A stretch of DNA of 62,610 nucleotides from Prochlorococcus sp. AG-409-D09 (GTDB lineage Bacteria; Cyanobacteriota; Cyanobacteriia; PCC-6307; Cyanobiaceae), in the NCBI GenBank assembly GCA_003215935.1, contig QCJQ01000005.1, positions 1 to 62,610 on the forward strand, given 5' to 3'. Positions 1 to 8,573 of the stretch are shown in pieces; the stretch's first letter is position 1; the number at the start of each line of letters is the position of its first letter. The position numbers were made by a program, and so were the translations under genes. The notes below the pieces were generated by a model. That model worked only from the letters and a program-made list of their open reading frames with translations, did no database searches and was not told the origin of the DNA.

Positions 1-671
1 AAAGTTTTTAGATTCCTATTATTAATTCCAACCAGAGAAAAACCTCCAACTTTAAGAACCCTCTCAATCTCATTCTCATCATGAACTTCGACTAAAACTG
101 CTAATCCTAAAGACAATGCAACCTTATTCAAATAATTCAGATCTTGATCTGAAAGAACAGCTGCAATCAAAAGAATTGCATCTGCACCAGCAGCTCTTGC
201 TTCATATATTTGATAAGCAGTAAAAATAAAATCTTTACATAGCAAAGGTAAATTTACTGCCTTTCTAACTTTCATTAAAATATCAAAACCACCTTGGAAA
301 AATTTCTTATCAGTTAAAACAGAGATACAGCTAGCACCTGATTTCTGATAAGAATTTGCAATATATATAGGGTCGAAATCCTCTCGAATAATTCCTTTAC
401 TAGGACTAGCTTTTTTAATCTCAGCAATTACAGCAGGAAGAATAGGTGCATCACGTAAAGCACATATAAAATTTTTAGTGGGAGGTAACTCTGCTATTTG
501 AGATTTCAAAACATCCAATGCTACTTTCTGTCTAGAAAGTTCAACTTCTAGGCCCTTCTCCCAAATGATTTTTTCAAGAATATTTCTAGGTTCACTATCA
601 TCATGAGGTATTGCATATTCCAAGTTTGCTACTTTTACACTTGGATTAGGAGGGCGACGTCGAATTTCCAT
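1..671 (-). CDS. trpC: Indole-3-glycerol phosphate synthase, 3' end cut by window edge
   Basis: Cytosolic TIM-barrel enzyme of tryptophan synthesis that closes CdRP (carboxyphenylamino-deoxyribulose phosphate) to indole-3-glycerol phosphate. Reading the minus strand from ATG at 671 gives an open frame of 223 codons running off the left edge. It begins [14 protein letters not shown] and carries the family segments [12 protein letters not shown] (active-site lysine region), [32 protein letters not shown] and [11 protein letters not shown], in the order expected for TrpC. About 70 C-terminal residues should lie outside the window. The N-terminal extension before the barrel is typical of cyanobacterial TrpC. 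lpd lies 74 bp upstream on the same strand, so the two may be co-transcribed. The alternative identity, PRAI (TrpF), is unlikely because the KASPSKG and NNRNL motifs are specific to TrpC. Confidence 0.93.
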   Translation of the reverse strand, partial: MEIRRRPPNPSVKVANLEYAIPHDDSEPRNILEKIIWEKGLEVELSRQKVALDVLKSQIAELPPTKNFICALRDAPILPAVIAEIKKASPSKGIIREDFDPIYIANSYQKSGASCISVLTDKKFFQGGFDILMKVRKAVNLPLLCKDFIFTAYQIYEARAAGADAILLIAAVLSDQDLNYLNKVALSLGLAVLVEVHDENEIERVLKVGGFSLVGINNRNLKT

Positions 672-745
672 AAAATAAGAAGAAAATGATTCAAAAGCAA
701 AGATTTAGATTTAGATATATATCCAAAATATAGAATGACTCAGAT

Positions 746-2185
746 TCATTTAATTTGAAGTACAGCTTGCTTATATGCAACTTCTACAACTTCACTTAAC
801 GTTGGATGTGTATGAACCTCACACGCTAAATCGATAACGCTTTGGCGTCTAGAGATGGCATTAGAAATTTCTTGTATTAAATCTGCTGCATGCAATCCAT
901 AAATATGTGCTCCAAGTACTTCTCCAGAATCTTTTCTGAAAAGTAATTTCATAACCCCATCTGATTCCAATTCAGCCAATGCTTTTGAATTTGCTTTGAA
1001 ATAACTGCGAACAATGCCCAGTTCAAAGTTCTCTAATTTAGATAGATCCTTCGCCTCTAGTTCAGATAAACCAACTGAACTAATTTCAGGGTGAGTAAAT
1101 GTGGCAGCTGGAATACTTCTATAATCTATTTCACGATTTTTGCCAAGAATATTATCAACAGCAATAGTCCCTTGTGCAGCGGCTGTATGAGCCAACATTA
1201 ATTTCCCAGTAATATCGCCAACTGCCCAAAGGTTAGGAATTATTTTTTCATCACTAATAACTCTCATTGAATTATCAATGGGAATAAAGCCTCTATTAGT
1301 TTTAACTCCTATTGATTCTAAGTTTAAGTTTTTACTAGATGGAACTCTACCTGTTGCAACAAGAACTGCATCTACTTCTAATTCTTCAACTAATTCTCTT
1401 GTTTTAACATCTGATAGCTCAATATTAACTGGGCATCCTGGCTTAATTTTACTTGCCAATAAACCTGCTTTCGCATCAATATCTCTTTTATCAATTAAGG
1501 TTCTTGATGCAATCTTTGTAATATCTGGATCAAAAGTGGGCATGACTCTATCCAGTGCTTCAATCATTGTTACTTCACACCCCAATGCTGAATAAATATC
1601 AGCAAATTCAAGACCAATATATCCACTGCCAATTATGGCTATCCATCTAGGCAACCATTCTAAATTAATTGCTTCATCACTAGTAAAAACTGTTCTCCCA
1701 TCAATTTCTATTCCAGGAGGAACAAATGGATCCGATCCAGCGGCAATAAGTACATCTTTCGAGGAGATAATTCTATCAACTCCATTAATTTCTCTAACTC
1801 CTACATTCTGTTGTCCTTCAATTCTTCCAAATCCATGGATAATTTCCACTCCAGACCTTTCTAAGGTTTTAGTTAAATTCTTCCTAATTGCAGATACTAA
1901 GTTATTAGCATGATCCGCAATTTTTTGACGTTCAAACCTTACTGGTGCAGCATGAATACCAAAACCAGATAAATGCTCGGAATCCGCAAGTTCTCGAATC
2001 TTTCCACTTGCAGCTAATAAGGCCTTTGAAGGAACACACCCGCGATTAACGCAAGTTCCACCCATCTCTCGAGATTCAATAATTGCGACCTTGAGACCTT
2101 TTTCAGCAGCATGCTTGGCGGCATCAAATCCACCATAACCTGCTCCTATAACGATTAAATCAAAATCGAACTTGGCTTCACTCAC
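746..2185 (-). CDS. lpd: Dihydrolipoyl dehydrogenase (E3)
   Basis: FAD flavoprotein that reoxidises dihydrolipoamide with NAD+ in the pyruvate dehydrogenase complex and the glycine cleavage system. The 479-aa product has the N-terminal FAD motif GAGYGG (residues 14-19), the redox disulfide GGTCVNRGCVPSK (Cys45, Cys50), a second Rossmann motif IIGSGYIGLEFAD for NAD, the FAD-contacting WAVGDITG, and the C-terminal HTHPTLSE with the catalytic His near 460. Length is normal for the family. The start is GTG at 2185, overlapping the TGA of the upstream SpoU gene by four bases (GTGA), which suggests translational coupling. ATG codons further in would remove the FAD motif. Mercuric or glutathione reductase was considered, but the redox-motif spacing and HTHPTLSE fit Lpd best. 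Confidence 0.95.
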   Translation of the reverse strand: MSEAKFDFDLIVIGAGYGGFDAAKHAAEKGLKVAIIESREMGGTCVNRGCVPSKALLAASGKIRELADSEHLSGFGIHAAPVRFERQKIADHANNLVSAIRKNLTKTLERSGVEIIHGFGRIEGQQNVGVREINGVDRIISSKDVLIAAGSDPFVPPGIEIDGRTVFTSDEAINLEWLPRWIAIIGSGYIGLEFADIYSALGCEVTMIEALDRVMPTFDPDITKIASRTLIDKRDIDAKAGLLASKIKPGCPVNIELSDVKTRELVEELEVDAVLVATGRVPSSKNLNLESIGVKTNRGFIPIDNSMRVISDEKIIPNLWAVGDITGKLMLAHTAAAQGTIAVDNILGKNREIDYRSIPAATFTHPEISSVGLSELEAKDLSKLENFELGIVRSYFKANSKALAELESDGVMKLLFRKDSGEVLGAHIYGLHAADLIQEISNAISRRQSVIDLACEVHTHPTLSEVVEVAYKQAVLQIK

Positions 2186-3045
2186 TGCTTTTGATATATA
2201 CCAGCACTCATTGTGGCTCGTCGCCGCTCCAAAAGGAGAGGAACTGCAGCAGCTGCTACATTTAAAGATTCTACTAATGGACTATGTGGCAGGGTAACAA
2301 GCTTTGTACAACAATCTTTTAGCAAAGGATGTAATCCAGAAGCTTCATTGCCAAGTAACAAAATAATTCGATCTGTCCAATCAATTTCCCAATAAGGAGC
2401 TATAGATTCTTGTGAATTATCACTTGGCACAACAGTTCCGATAACTTGGTATCCATTGCTCCAATAAGTTTTTAATTTTTTTGCTAATTGTTGAAGATAA
2501 TTATCTTCAGTATCAAAAAATCTTTCATAAGGCAAATGCAAAAATGCCCCAGAAGAAGATCTAAGCACTTTTGGATTAAGAGGGTCTACCCCTCCAGCAA
2601 GCCAAATAACATCTATATCAGCGGCCAAAGCAGTTCTAAAAAGATTTCCTAAATTCCCAGGGTCTTGTAATCTATCCAAAGCTAAAATAAAACCAGGACG
2701 GCTTTTTAGGGTTGGCAACCTATTTACAGGTAAAACAGAAGCAACACCATCAGGGTTAACAGTAGTTAAAGCAAACTTTAGAACAGATTGAGTAACTTCA
2801 TATATAGGAACTTGATATGGAATTGATCTCAGAATCTCAGAATTCTTATGCAACCATAGTTTAGTAGCAACTATTTCTTGGGGGTAGGAACTAGTACTTA
2901 AAGCTTCTTGTAATAAGTGTGTTCCTTCTAATAACAATAAAGAAGATTTTTCGCGAAACTCTTTTTTTGAAAGCTCTCTTAAACGCTTAACCAAAGGGTT
3001 GCGATTACTAGATATCAAATCTTGATTAGTAATGTTTAGTTCCAA
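2182..3045 (-). CDS. SpoU/TrmH-family RNA 2'-O-ribose methyltransferase
   Basis: Probable SAM-dependent 2'-O-methyltransferase acting on rRNA or tRNA. The 287-aa product has an N-terminal substrate-binding part (RNPLVKRLRELSKK, typical of the RlmB/TsnR-like 'SpoU_sub_bind' region). The C-terminal SPOUT knot carries three motifs: LDRLQDPGNLGNLFRTA (motif 1), LLLGNEASGLHP (motif 2) and PLVESLNVAAAAVPLL (motif 3). The start is TTG at 3045; no ATG lies upstream in frame and the RNP region would be lost with later starts. The stop overlaps the lpd GTG by four bases. Which RNA it modifies cannot be told from the sequence; RlmB-like 23S rRNA methylation is one possibility. Confidence 0.85.
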   Translation of the reverse strand: MELNITNQDLISSNRNPLVKRLRELSKKEFREKSSLLLLEGTHLLQEALSTSSYPQEIVATKLWLHKNSEILRSIPYQVPIYEVTQSVLKFALTTVNPDGVASVLPVNRLPTLKSRPGFILALDRLQDPGNLGNLFRTALAADIDVIWLAGGVDPLNPKVLRSSSGAFLHLPYERFFDTEDNYLQQLAKKLKTYWSNGYQVIGTVVPSDNSQESIAPYWEIDWTDRIILLLGNEASGLHPLLKDCCTKLVTLPHSPLVESLNVAAAAVPLLLERRRATMSAGIYQKQ

Positions 3046-3229
3046 TACAAAAACTGTTTTTTTTTATTTAGATCTTTTTCTAGCAATAACTTTAACTCTT
3101 GTTAATTAAATCTACAAAAAAAAATTCCAAAAGTGAGGTACTAAACATTTAAATCTGAGAAAAACTAAAAACAACCACAAAACAACTTTCCGTGACGGAA
3201 GCTGGACTTAATTAAATGTTGTTGGCATC

Positions 3230-4630
3230 ATGACCTCATACGTGCTGTACTACGGCATGAGTAGTGTCTTGAAAAACATCAAAAATATTAAAACTCCACA
3301 TCTAGAGGTCAAAGGGGGTAGGCCACTTTCAGGGTACTTAGAAGTAGGTGGTGCAAAAAATTCAGCTCTAGTTTTATTAGCAGCAAGCCTTTTAACTCAA
3401 GAAACTATTGAAATATCTAATGTACCAAAGCTTACTGATATTGATGTAATGACAGAAATTCTACAAAAAATAGGCGTTAAGATTAGTAAGAATGTTCATA
3501 AAATCAATCTAAGAGCCCAATACATACAAAATGTAGATCTTCCTTATGAGCTTGTTCATAGCCTAAGAGCAAGTTTTTTTTGCATTGGTCCACTTCTTAG
3601 TAGAGTTGGGAAAGCAAAAGTACCATTGCCAGGAGGTTGTGAAATTGGGGCAAGACCCCTCGATGAGCATATAAAAGGACTAAAAGCTTTAGGAGCAAAG
3701 ATTTTCATTGAAGGAGGAATTGTAAATGCTTATATATCAAATAAAAGTAACCGTTTAAAAGGCACAAAAATAATATTTAAGTATCCAAGTGTTGGTGCTA
3801 CAGAAACAGTTTTAATGGCTGCTTGTCTTGCTAAAGGTAAAACAAAAATCATTAATGCAGCCAAAGAGCCAGAAATAAAAGATCTCACAAATATGCTTAA
3901 TACAATGGGTGCAAAAATTAAAGGTGCAGGAACTTCAGAAATCACTATTGAAGGAGTTGATAGTTTAAAAGGTTGCTCTTATTCAGTTATGCCTGATCGA
4001 ATAGAAGCAGGAACATTCCTTATAGCTGCTGCAATCACCCGATCAAATCTATTAATTGGCCCAGTGATAATCGATCATTTAACTTCTTTATTAAAAAAAC
4101 TAAAAGAATCTGGTTGCAAGATTTTGAAAGAAGGATGTTTTATTAGATTAATTGCCAAAGATATTAAAGGAGTTGATATTACGACTGGACCATACCCTGC
4201 CTTCCCAACAGATCTTCAAGCACCATTTATGGCATTAATGACTACTGCTAACGGTACAAGCACTATTAAAGAAACAGTTTTTGAAAACAGGATGCAACAT
4301 ATTTCTCAATTAAAAAAATTAGGAGCGAGAATTATTCTTACAAAGAATTCTGCTCACATCCAAGGAGTAAACCAATTAGATGGGTCCATTCTTGAGGGTA
4401 GTGATCTTAGATCCTCAGCAGCAATTATTCTTGCAAGCCTTGCAGCAAAAGGTAAAAGTACTATTTATGGATTAAATCACCTTGATAGAGGATATGAGAA
4501 CTTAGAGCAAAAATTCAACAATGCTGGAAGTCACATTATTAGAAAAAATCAAACTATATTCGGTAAGGATTTAAAATTTAATCAGTCAGGAGCTGAGGAC
4601 AATCAAAATATAGAGCCAAAAGCTGCTTAA
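3230..4630 (+). CDS. murA: UDP-N-acetylglucosamine 1-carboxyvinyltransferase
   Basis: Catalyses the first committed step of peptidoglycan synthesis, transfer of enolpyruvate from PEP to UDP-GlcNAc, in the cytosol. The 466-aa frame has the EPSP-synthase-like double domain: GGAKNSALVLLAASLL near residues 40-55 (with the substrate-binding Lys-Asn), the fosfomycin-target cysteine in PLPGGCEIGARPLDEH (Cys137), GATETVLMAACLA, and the late segment DLRSSAAIILASLAAKG. The family core starts around residue 25 (LEVKGGRPLSG), so either ATG 3230 or ATG 3257 (MSSVLKN) could be the true start. The C-terminal 20-25 residues after the core are a polar tail. The gene stands alone upstream of tRNA-Leu. Confidence 0.94.
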   Translation: MTSYVLYYGMSSVLKNIKNIKTPHLEVKGGRPLSGYLEVGGAKNSALVLLAASLLTQETIEISNVPKLTDIDVMTEILQKIGVKISKNVHKINLRAQYIQNVDLPYELVHSLRASFFCIGPLLSRVGKAKVPLPGGCEIGARPLDEHIKGLKALGAKIFIEGGIVNAYISNKSNRLKGTKIIFKYPSVGATETVLMAACLAKGKTKIINAAKEPEIKDLTNMLNTMGAKIKGAGTSEITIEGVDSLKGCSYSVMPDRIEAGTFLIAAAITRSNLLIGPVIIDHLTSLLKKLKESGCKILKEGCFIRLIAKDIKGVDITTGPYPAFPTDLQAPFMALMTTANGTSTIKETVFENRMQHISQLKKLGARIILTKNSAHIQGVNQLDGSILEGSDLRSSAAIILASLAAKGKSTIYGLNHLDRGYENLEQKFNNAGSHIIRKNQTIFGKDLKFNQSGAEDNQNIEPKAA

Positions 4631-4666
4631 TATTTAGATTCTTTCCTTGGCATAAAATCAACACAG

Positions 4667-4748
4667 GGGAGCGTGGTGGAATTGGTAGACGCACCGCACT
4701 CAAAATGCGGCACCTTCGGGTTTGTCGGTTCGAGTCCGACCGCTCCCA
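4667..4748 (+). tRNA. tRNA-Leu (anticodon CAA)
   Basis: Class II tRNA of 82 nt with a long variable arm. The acceptor stem GGGAGCG (4667-4673) pairs with CGCTCCC (4741-4747), and A4748 is the discriminator. The anticodon stem ccgca/tgcgg encloses loop CTCAAAA with anticodon CAA at 4701-4703, reading UUG. The T arm contains GGTTCGAGTCC. The 3' CCA is not encoded. It begins 36 bases after murA and its 3' end is only 8 bases before the argD ATG, so it probably shares a transcript with argD. Confidence 0.97.
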
Positions 4749-4756
4749 CTGCCTTA

Positions 4757-5938
4757 ATGGGAACTTACAAACGAATACCACTCAAGCTAGTAAGAGGGAA
4801 AGGCTGTTGGCTATGGGATGACAAGGGAGACAAATATCTTGATGCAGTAGCTGGAATTGCAACATGTAGTCTTGGGCATAGCAATAAAAAGATCGAAAGG
4901 GCCTTAATCAAGCAATTAAGAAAACTGCAACATGTTTCAAACCTATATCAAATACAAGAACAAGAAGAACTTGCAAAATGCATAGTTTCCAATAGCTGTG
5001 GAGATAAAGTTTTCTTTTGCAATAGCGGTGCAGAAGCCAACGAAGCAGCAATCAAACTTGCTCGAAAACATGGCCACATAAATAGAGGGATTGATCGACC
5101 ATTAATTTTAAGTGCATATTCAAGTTTTCATGGAAGAACTTTGGCAACGATTAGTGCAACTGGGCAGCCTAAATATCACAAAGGATTTGAACCATTAGTA
5201 GAAGGATTTAAATTTTTTGAATATAATAATTTCGAATCTTTTTATCAATTATATCAAAAAGTTGAAGCTTCTCAACCGAGGGTCGCAGCCGTTTTAATAG
5301 AACCAATTCAAGGCGAAGGAGGTATTATTCCTGGAAATCAAAACTTCTTTAAAAAGATTAGAGATCTATGCACAAAAGATAATGTCTTATTAATTTTTGA
5401 TGAGGTTCAAACAGGTATGGGAAGAACTGGAAACTTATGGGGGTATCAAGAAAACAATATCGAACCAGACGTTTTCACTCTTGCAAAAGGGCTCGGAGGA
5501 GGGCATGCAATTGGAGCCTTAATTGTTCAAAAGCATGCTGATCTATTTTCTCCTGGTGAACATGCCAGTACTTTTGGGGGTAATCCATTCGCTTGTAAAG
5601 CAGCATTAACTGTTTTCAATGAAATCAATCGCCCTAAATCTCTTCGAAATATTATTAATCGAGGAGAACAATTAAGAACAGGTCTATTAGAAATTTCTCG
5701 ATTGTTTCCTAATCATTTTGATGGTGTTCGAGGCTTAGGGCTGATGCAAGGTTTACTAATAAAAAAAGAAATCGATTTATGTGCATCAGAAATCATAAAT
5801 AGTGCCTTAAAAGAAAAACTTCTTTTAGCCTCTGCAGGAGAAAAAGTTATTCGAATGGTTCCAGCATTAACAATTAATAAATATGAAACAAATCAATTAA
5901 TTAATAGGCTTAAAGATAGTATAGAGAAATATATTTGA
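4757..5938 (+). CDS. argD: Acetylornithine aminotransferase
   Basis: PLP enzyme of arginine synthesis that converts N-acetylglutamate semialdehyde to N-acetylornithine; in many bacteria it also serves lysine synthesis. The 393-aa product shows class III aminotransferase features: GCWLWDDKGDKYLDAVAGIA at the N-terminus, FFCNSGAEANEAAIKLARK (PLP phosphate binding), SFHGRTLATISATG, IEPIQGEGG, LIFDEVQTGMGRTG, and the Schiff-base lysine in FTLAKGLGGG (Lys244). The open frame extends back into the tRNA, but family alignment starts at MGTYKRIPLKLV, so ATG 4757 is chosen; no clear Shine-Dalgarno is possible in the 8-base gap. folC follows with a 1-base overlap (TGATG). Other class III transaminases are possible, but the pairing with arginine-type motifs makes ArgD most likely. 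Confidence 0.93.
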   Translation: MGTYKRIPLKLVRGKGCWLWDDKGDKYLDAVAGIATCSLGHSNKKIERALIKQLRKLQHVSNLYQIQEQEELAKCIVSNSCGDKVFFCNSGAEANEAAIKLARKHGHINRGIDRPLILSAYSSFHGRTLATISATGQPKYHKGFEPLVEGFKFFEYNNFESFYQLYQKVEASQPRVAAVLIEPIQGEGGIIPGNQNFFKKIRDLCTKDNVLLIFDEVQTGMGRTGNLWGYQENNIEPDVFTLAKGLGGGHAIGALIVQKHADLFSPGEHASTFGGNPFACKAALTVFNEINRPKSLRNIINRGEQLRTGLLEISRLFPNHFDGVRGLGLMQGLLIKKEIDLCASEIINSALKEKLLLASAGEKVIRMVPALTINKYETNQLINRLKDSIEKYI

Positions 5939-7200
5939 TGAAAACAAAATCCTCTAAATACAACAACAGATTAGAATACTTACTATCCACAAATAAACAA
6001 GAAAGAGTTAATTTAAATCTTAAGAACATAAAGCATATATTAAATAAAATGGGGAATCCATCTAAGCATATTCCTGCAATTCAAATTGCCGGAACAAATG
6101 GGAAAGGATCAATTGCAAGTTTTATTCAATCCAGTTTAAATTGCTTAAAGATAAAGAATGGAATGACAATATCTCCTCATTTAGTTGACTGGCGTGAACG
6201 AATACAAATAAACGGTCAGATGATAAGTTCAAAAGATTTAGAACAACGAATAGAGAAAATAAGCAAGGTAGATGATAAAAAATCTTTATCATCTTTTGAG
6301 AAAATCATCGCAGCTTCTCTTGATTATTTTCAAGATAATAGTGTACAGCTAATTGTTTTAGAAGTTGGACTTGGGGGAAGATTAGATGCAACTACTGCAC
6401 ATCCATTTAGACCAATAATTGTATTCTCAAATATAGGTTTAGATCATTGTGAATATCTAGGAGAGAGTTTAAAAGAAATAGCTGAAGAAAAAGCTTCAAT
6501 TATCAATACAAATAGTATTGTAATAAGCCCCAAACAAGACTCCATAGTAGAAACAATACTAATAAAAAAAGCTGCCGAAAAAAATTCTCTTATCAAATGG
6601 GTAAAGCCTTTAAGTGAGGATTGGGAACTAGGGCTAAAAGGAGAAATACAAAAATCAAATGCTGCAGTAGCCAAAGCAGCTTTAGAGACATTAGAGATAT
6701 TCGGATGGGATATATCTAAAAACAAAATAAAAAAAGGATTAGCCCTTGCTAAATGGCCTGGAAGATTACAAGCAGCAAAATGGCACGATCTTCGATTATT
6801 AATTGATGGGGCCCACAATTCGCCTGCGGCAAAGCAACTTGCACTTGAAAGAAAAAATTGGGAAGGCAATGAAAATGGAGTGCAGTGGATTTTAGGTATT
6901 CAAAAACATAAGGACGCCCCTGAAATGCTTAGGCATCTCATTCAACCCAAAGATAATGTTTGGATAGTTCCTGTAGCTGAACAAGAAAGCTGGACTAAAA
7001 ATGATCTACTAAAAGTGAACAAAAAATGGGGGTATTTTCTCCGTGAAAGTAGTGACATAGAGAAAGTACTACATCTATTAAGCAGTGACAATAAAAAATC
7101 AAATCAACCCATCATAATAACTGGTTCTCTTTACTTAATTGGGCATCTTTTAAATTGCCCATCAATTACTACATATGACGACATCCCAACCCTTCAGTAG
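5938..7200 (+). CDS. folC: Folylpolyglutamate synthase / dihydrofolate synthase
   Basis: Mur-ligase-like ATP enzyme that adds glutamate to dihydropteroate and/or tetrahydrofolate. The 420-aa product has the P-loop AGTNGKGSIAS (residues 51-61), followed by SPHLVDWRERIQING (folate-binding loop), VLEVGLGGRLDATTA, SNIGLDHCEYLG with the catalytic His, and the C-terminal ligase domain with IDGAHNSPAAKQLA. Start ATG 5938 overlaps the argD stop by one base; a TTG directly before it is unlikely to matter. Such tight coupling with argD suggests a single operon tRNA-Leu-argD-folC. Its stop is 13 bp from the convergent flavin oxidase gene, leaving no room for a separate terminator on either side. Confidence 0.93.
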   Translation: MKTKSSKYNNRLEYLLSTNKQERVNLNLKNIKHILNKMGNPSKHIPAIQIAGTNGKGSIASFIQSSLNCLKIKNGMTISPHLVDWRERIQINGQMISSKDLEQRIEKISKVDDKKSLSSFEKIIAASLDYFQDNSVQLIVLEVGLGGRLDATTAHPFRPIIVFSNIGLDHCEYLGESLKEIAEEKASIINTNSIVISPKQDSIVETILIKKAAEKNSLIKWVKPLSEDWELGLKGEIQKSNAAVAKAALETLEIFGWDISKNKIKKGLALAKWPGRLQAAKWHDLRLLIDGAHNSPAAKQLALERKNWEGNENGVQWILGIQKHKDAPEMLRHLIQPKDNVWIVPVAEQESWTKNDLLKVNKKWGYFLRESSDIEKVLHLLSSDNKKSNQPIIITGSLYLIGHLLNCPSITTYDDIPTLQ

Positions 7201-7213
7201 TCAATTAGATGAC

Positions 7214-8539
7214 TTATAACCATCCTTTTAATTTGCCAGGGTTCAACAGACCTTGAGGGTCAAATTTTTTCTTAGCCTCTACTTGTTCTCCATCTACGAC
7301 ACCAAGACCTCCATCTTCAACGGTAATAGCATGAGGATTAAAAATCACTGCGCCAACTTCCTTACAATGCTCCATTAATAATTCTAATGATTTATTATCC
7401 TTCCAACGAACCAACGGTAAAGCAGCGAGACGTTGAATTCCATATTGTCGAACAGCTTCAACATGCCAAAGGATTTCATTGCCCCATCGAGCTTTCAAAA
7501 CATCCATAGCCTCTATTTCAGGCTGAGGTAAAAGCATTTGCAAATAGGTCCAACCACTGTCAGCACAACGCATGTGCAATGTAGTGTGGTTCCAAGATAA
7601 TTCTCTTAATCCATTCCCACTTTTAAAATCCTCAGCCCCAAGCAAATTAAATTCACTAGCAAAAGAATTAGCAATTCTTTGAATTGTACTAACTCCATCT
7701 GGTGCTACTAAAAGTAATATTCGATGATGGCCAGCTGGCTTCCCACACCAATGAGGCAATTTCTCAACAACTTCTTTTTCCAACAAAGTGCACAAATACA
7801 GATCAACTGCTGATCTACTAATTGCTTGAACAAGAGAAACGGCTTCTGACCACATCTTGCAATCAATCACTACTTCTTGCCATTCAACAGAAGGTGCTGT
7901 TGATAAAGTCAAGGCAGTAATTATTCCATTTGTTCCATAAGCATGATTCAACGCCTCTGCAGAAGTTGCATCCAATTGCAACTTCTTGGGCGAGTCTTGA
8001 ACAGTAATAACTTCAAGGCCTAATAAGTGACCAGGGTCGCGCAAGAAACCCCATCGAATAGATCCAATCCCACCCGAGCCTCCCGCAAGAAATCCCCCAA
8101 CCGATGCGCTTCTCCAAGTACTTGGAAGTAATCTCAACTGGCGGCCGTATTTTCTAAGCTCAATATCTAAATTTTTCAGTAAACAACCAGTCTCAACAGT
8201 TACCAGTCCATTAGATTTGTCAAAATAACGAATTTTTTGCAATCCTCCCATCAACATAACTACACCGCCTTCTAGAGGAACTGATTGTCCATAATTACCA
8301 GTACCTGCTCCTCGTAAAGTTAAAGGAACAGAATACTTTTTACAAAAACAAGCGACAGAAAAAACAGCATCTACCGTAAAAGGCCGAACAACTAAATCAG
8401 CTAAACATTTATCAAGTTTTTTCTTCAACACAGGAGAATAATCAAAAAAATCTCTTGAAAATCTTTTTCGATCAGGAGTAGAGTCTAAAATTTCTAAATT
8501 TGGCGTATTAGCCAATTCATCTCTCAAGAGCTCAATCAC
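7214..8539 (-). CDS. FAD-linked oxidase of the GlcD / D-lactate dehydrogenase type
   Basis: Probable FAD-dependent 2-hydroxyacid (glycolate or lactate type) oxidoreductase. The 441-aa protein opens with a PCMH/FAD_binding_4 domain: VVRPFTVDAVFSVACFC, the FAD loop LRGAGTGNYGQSVPL, GLVTVETGCLLKNLD, LPSTWRSASVGGFLAGG and GSIRWGFLRDPGHLLGLEV. A variable middle follows, then the C-terminal VEDGGLGVVDGEQVEAKKKFDPQGLLNPGKL, the classic end of this family (with DPQGLLNPGK). It starts at GTG 8539. No Fe-S (GlcF-like) or GlcE partner is adjacent; its upstream neighbour is the amidohydrolase 34 bp away on the same strand, possibly co-transcribed. The substrate cannot be deduced; glycolate in photorespiration is a plausible but unproven choice. 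Confidence 0.75.
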   Translation of the reverse strand: MIELLRDELANTPNLEILDSTPDRKRFSRDFFDYSPVLKKKLDKCLADLVVRPFTVDAVFSVACFCKKYSVPLTLRGAGTGNYGQSVPLEGGVVMLMGGLQKIRYFDKSNGLVTVETGCLLKNLDIELRKYGRQLRLLPSTWRSASVGGFLAGGSGGIGSIRWGFLRDPGHLLGLEVITVQDSPKKLQLDATSAEALNHAYGTNGIITALTLSTAPSVEWQEVVIDCKMWSEAVSLVQAISRSAVDLYLCTLLEKEVVEKLPHWCGKPAGHHRILLLVAPDGVSTIQRIANSFASEFNLLGAEDFKSGNGLRELSWNHTTLHMRCADSGWTYLQMLLPQPEIEAMDVLKARWGNEILWHVEAVRQYGIQRLAALPLVRWKDNKSLELLMEHCKEVGAVIFNPHAITVEDGGLGVVDGEQVEAKKKFDPQGLLNPGKLKGWL

Positions 8540-8573
8540 AATTTCTTATCAAGTGCTTATACATAGATACAGG

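Noticed and set aside
4673..4756. Extended argD frame starting inside tRNA-Leu
   Set aside because: It translates tRNA sequence; family alignment begins at ATG 4757.
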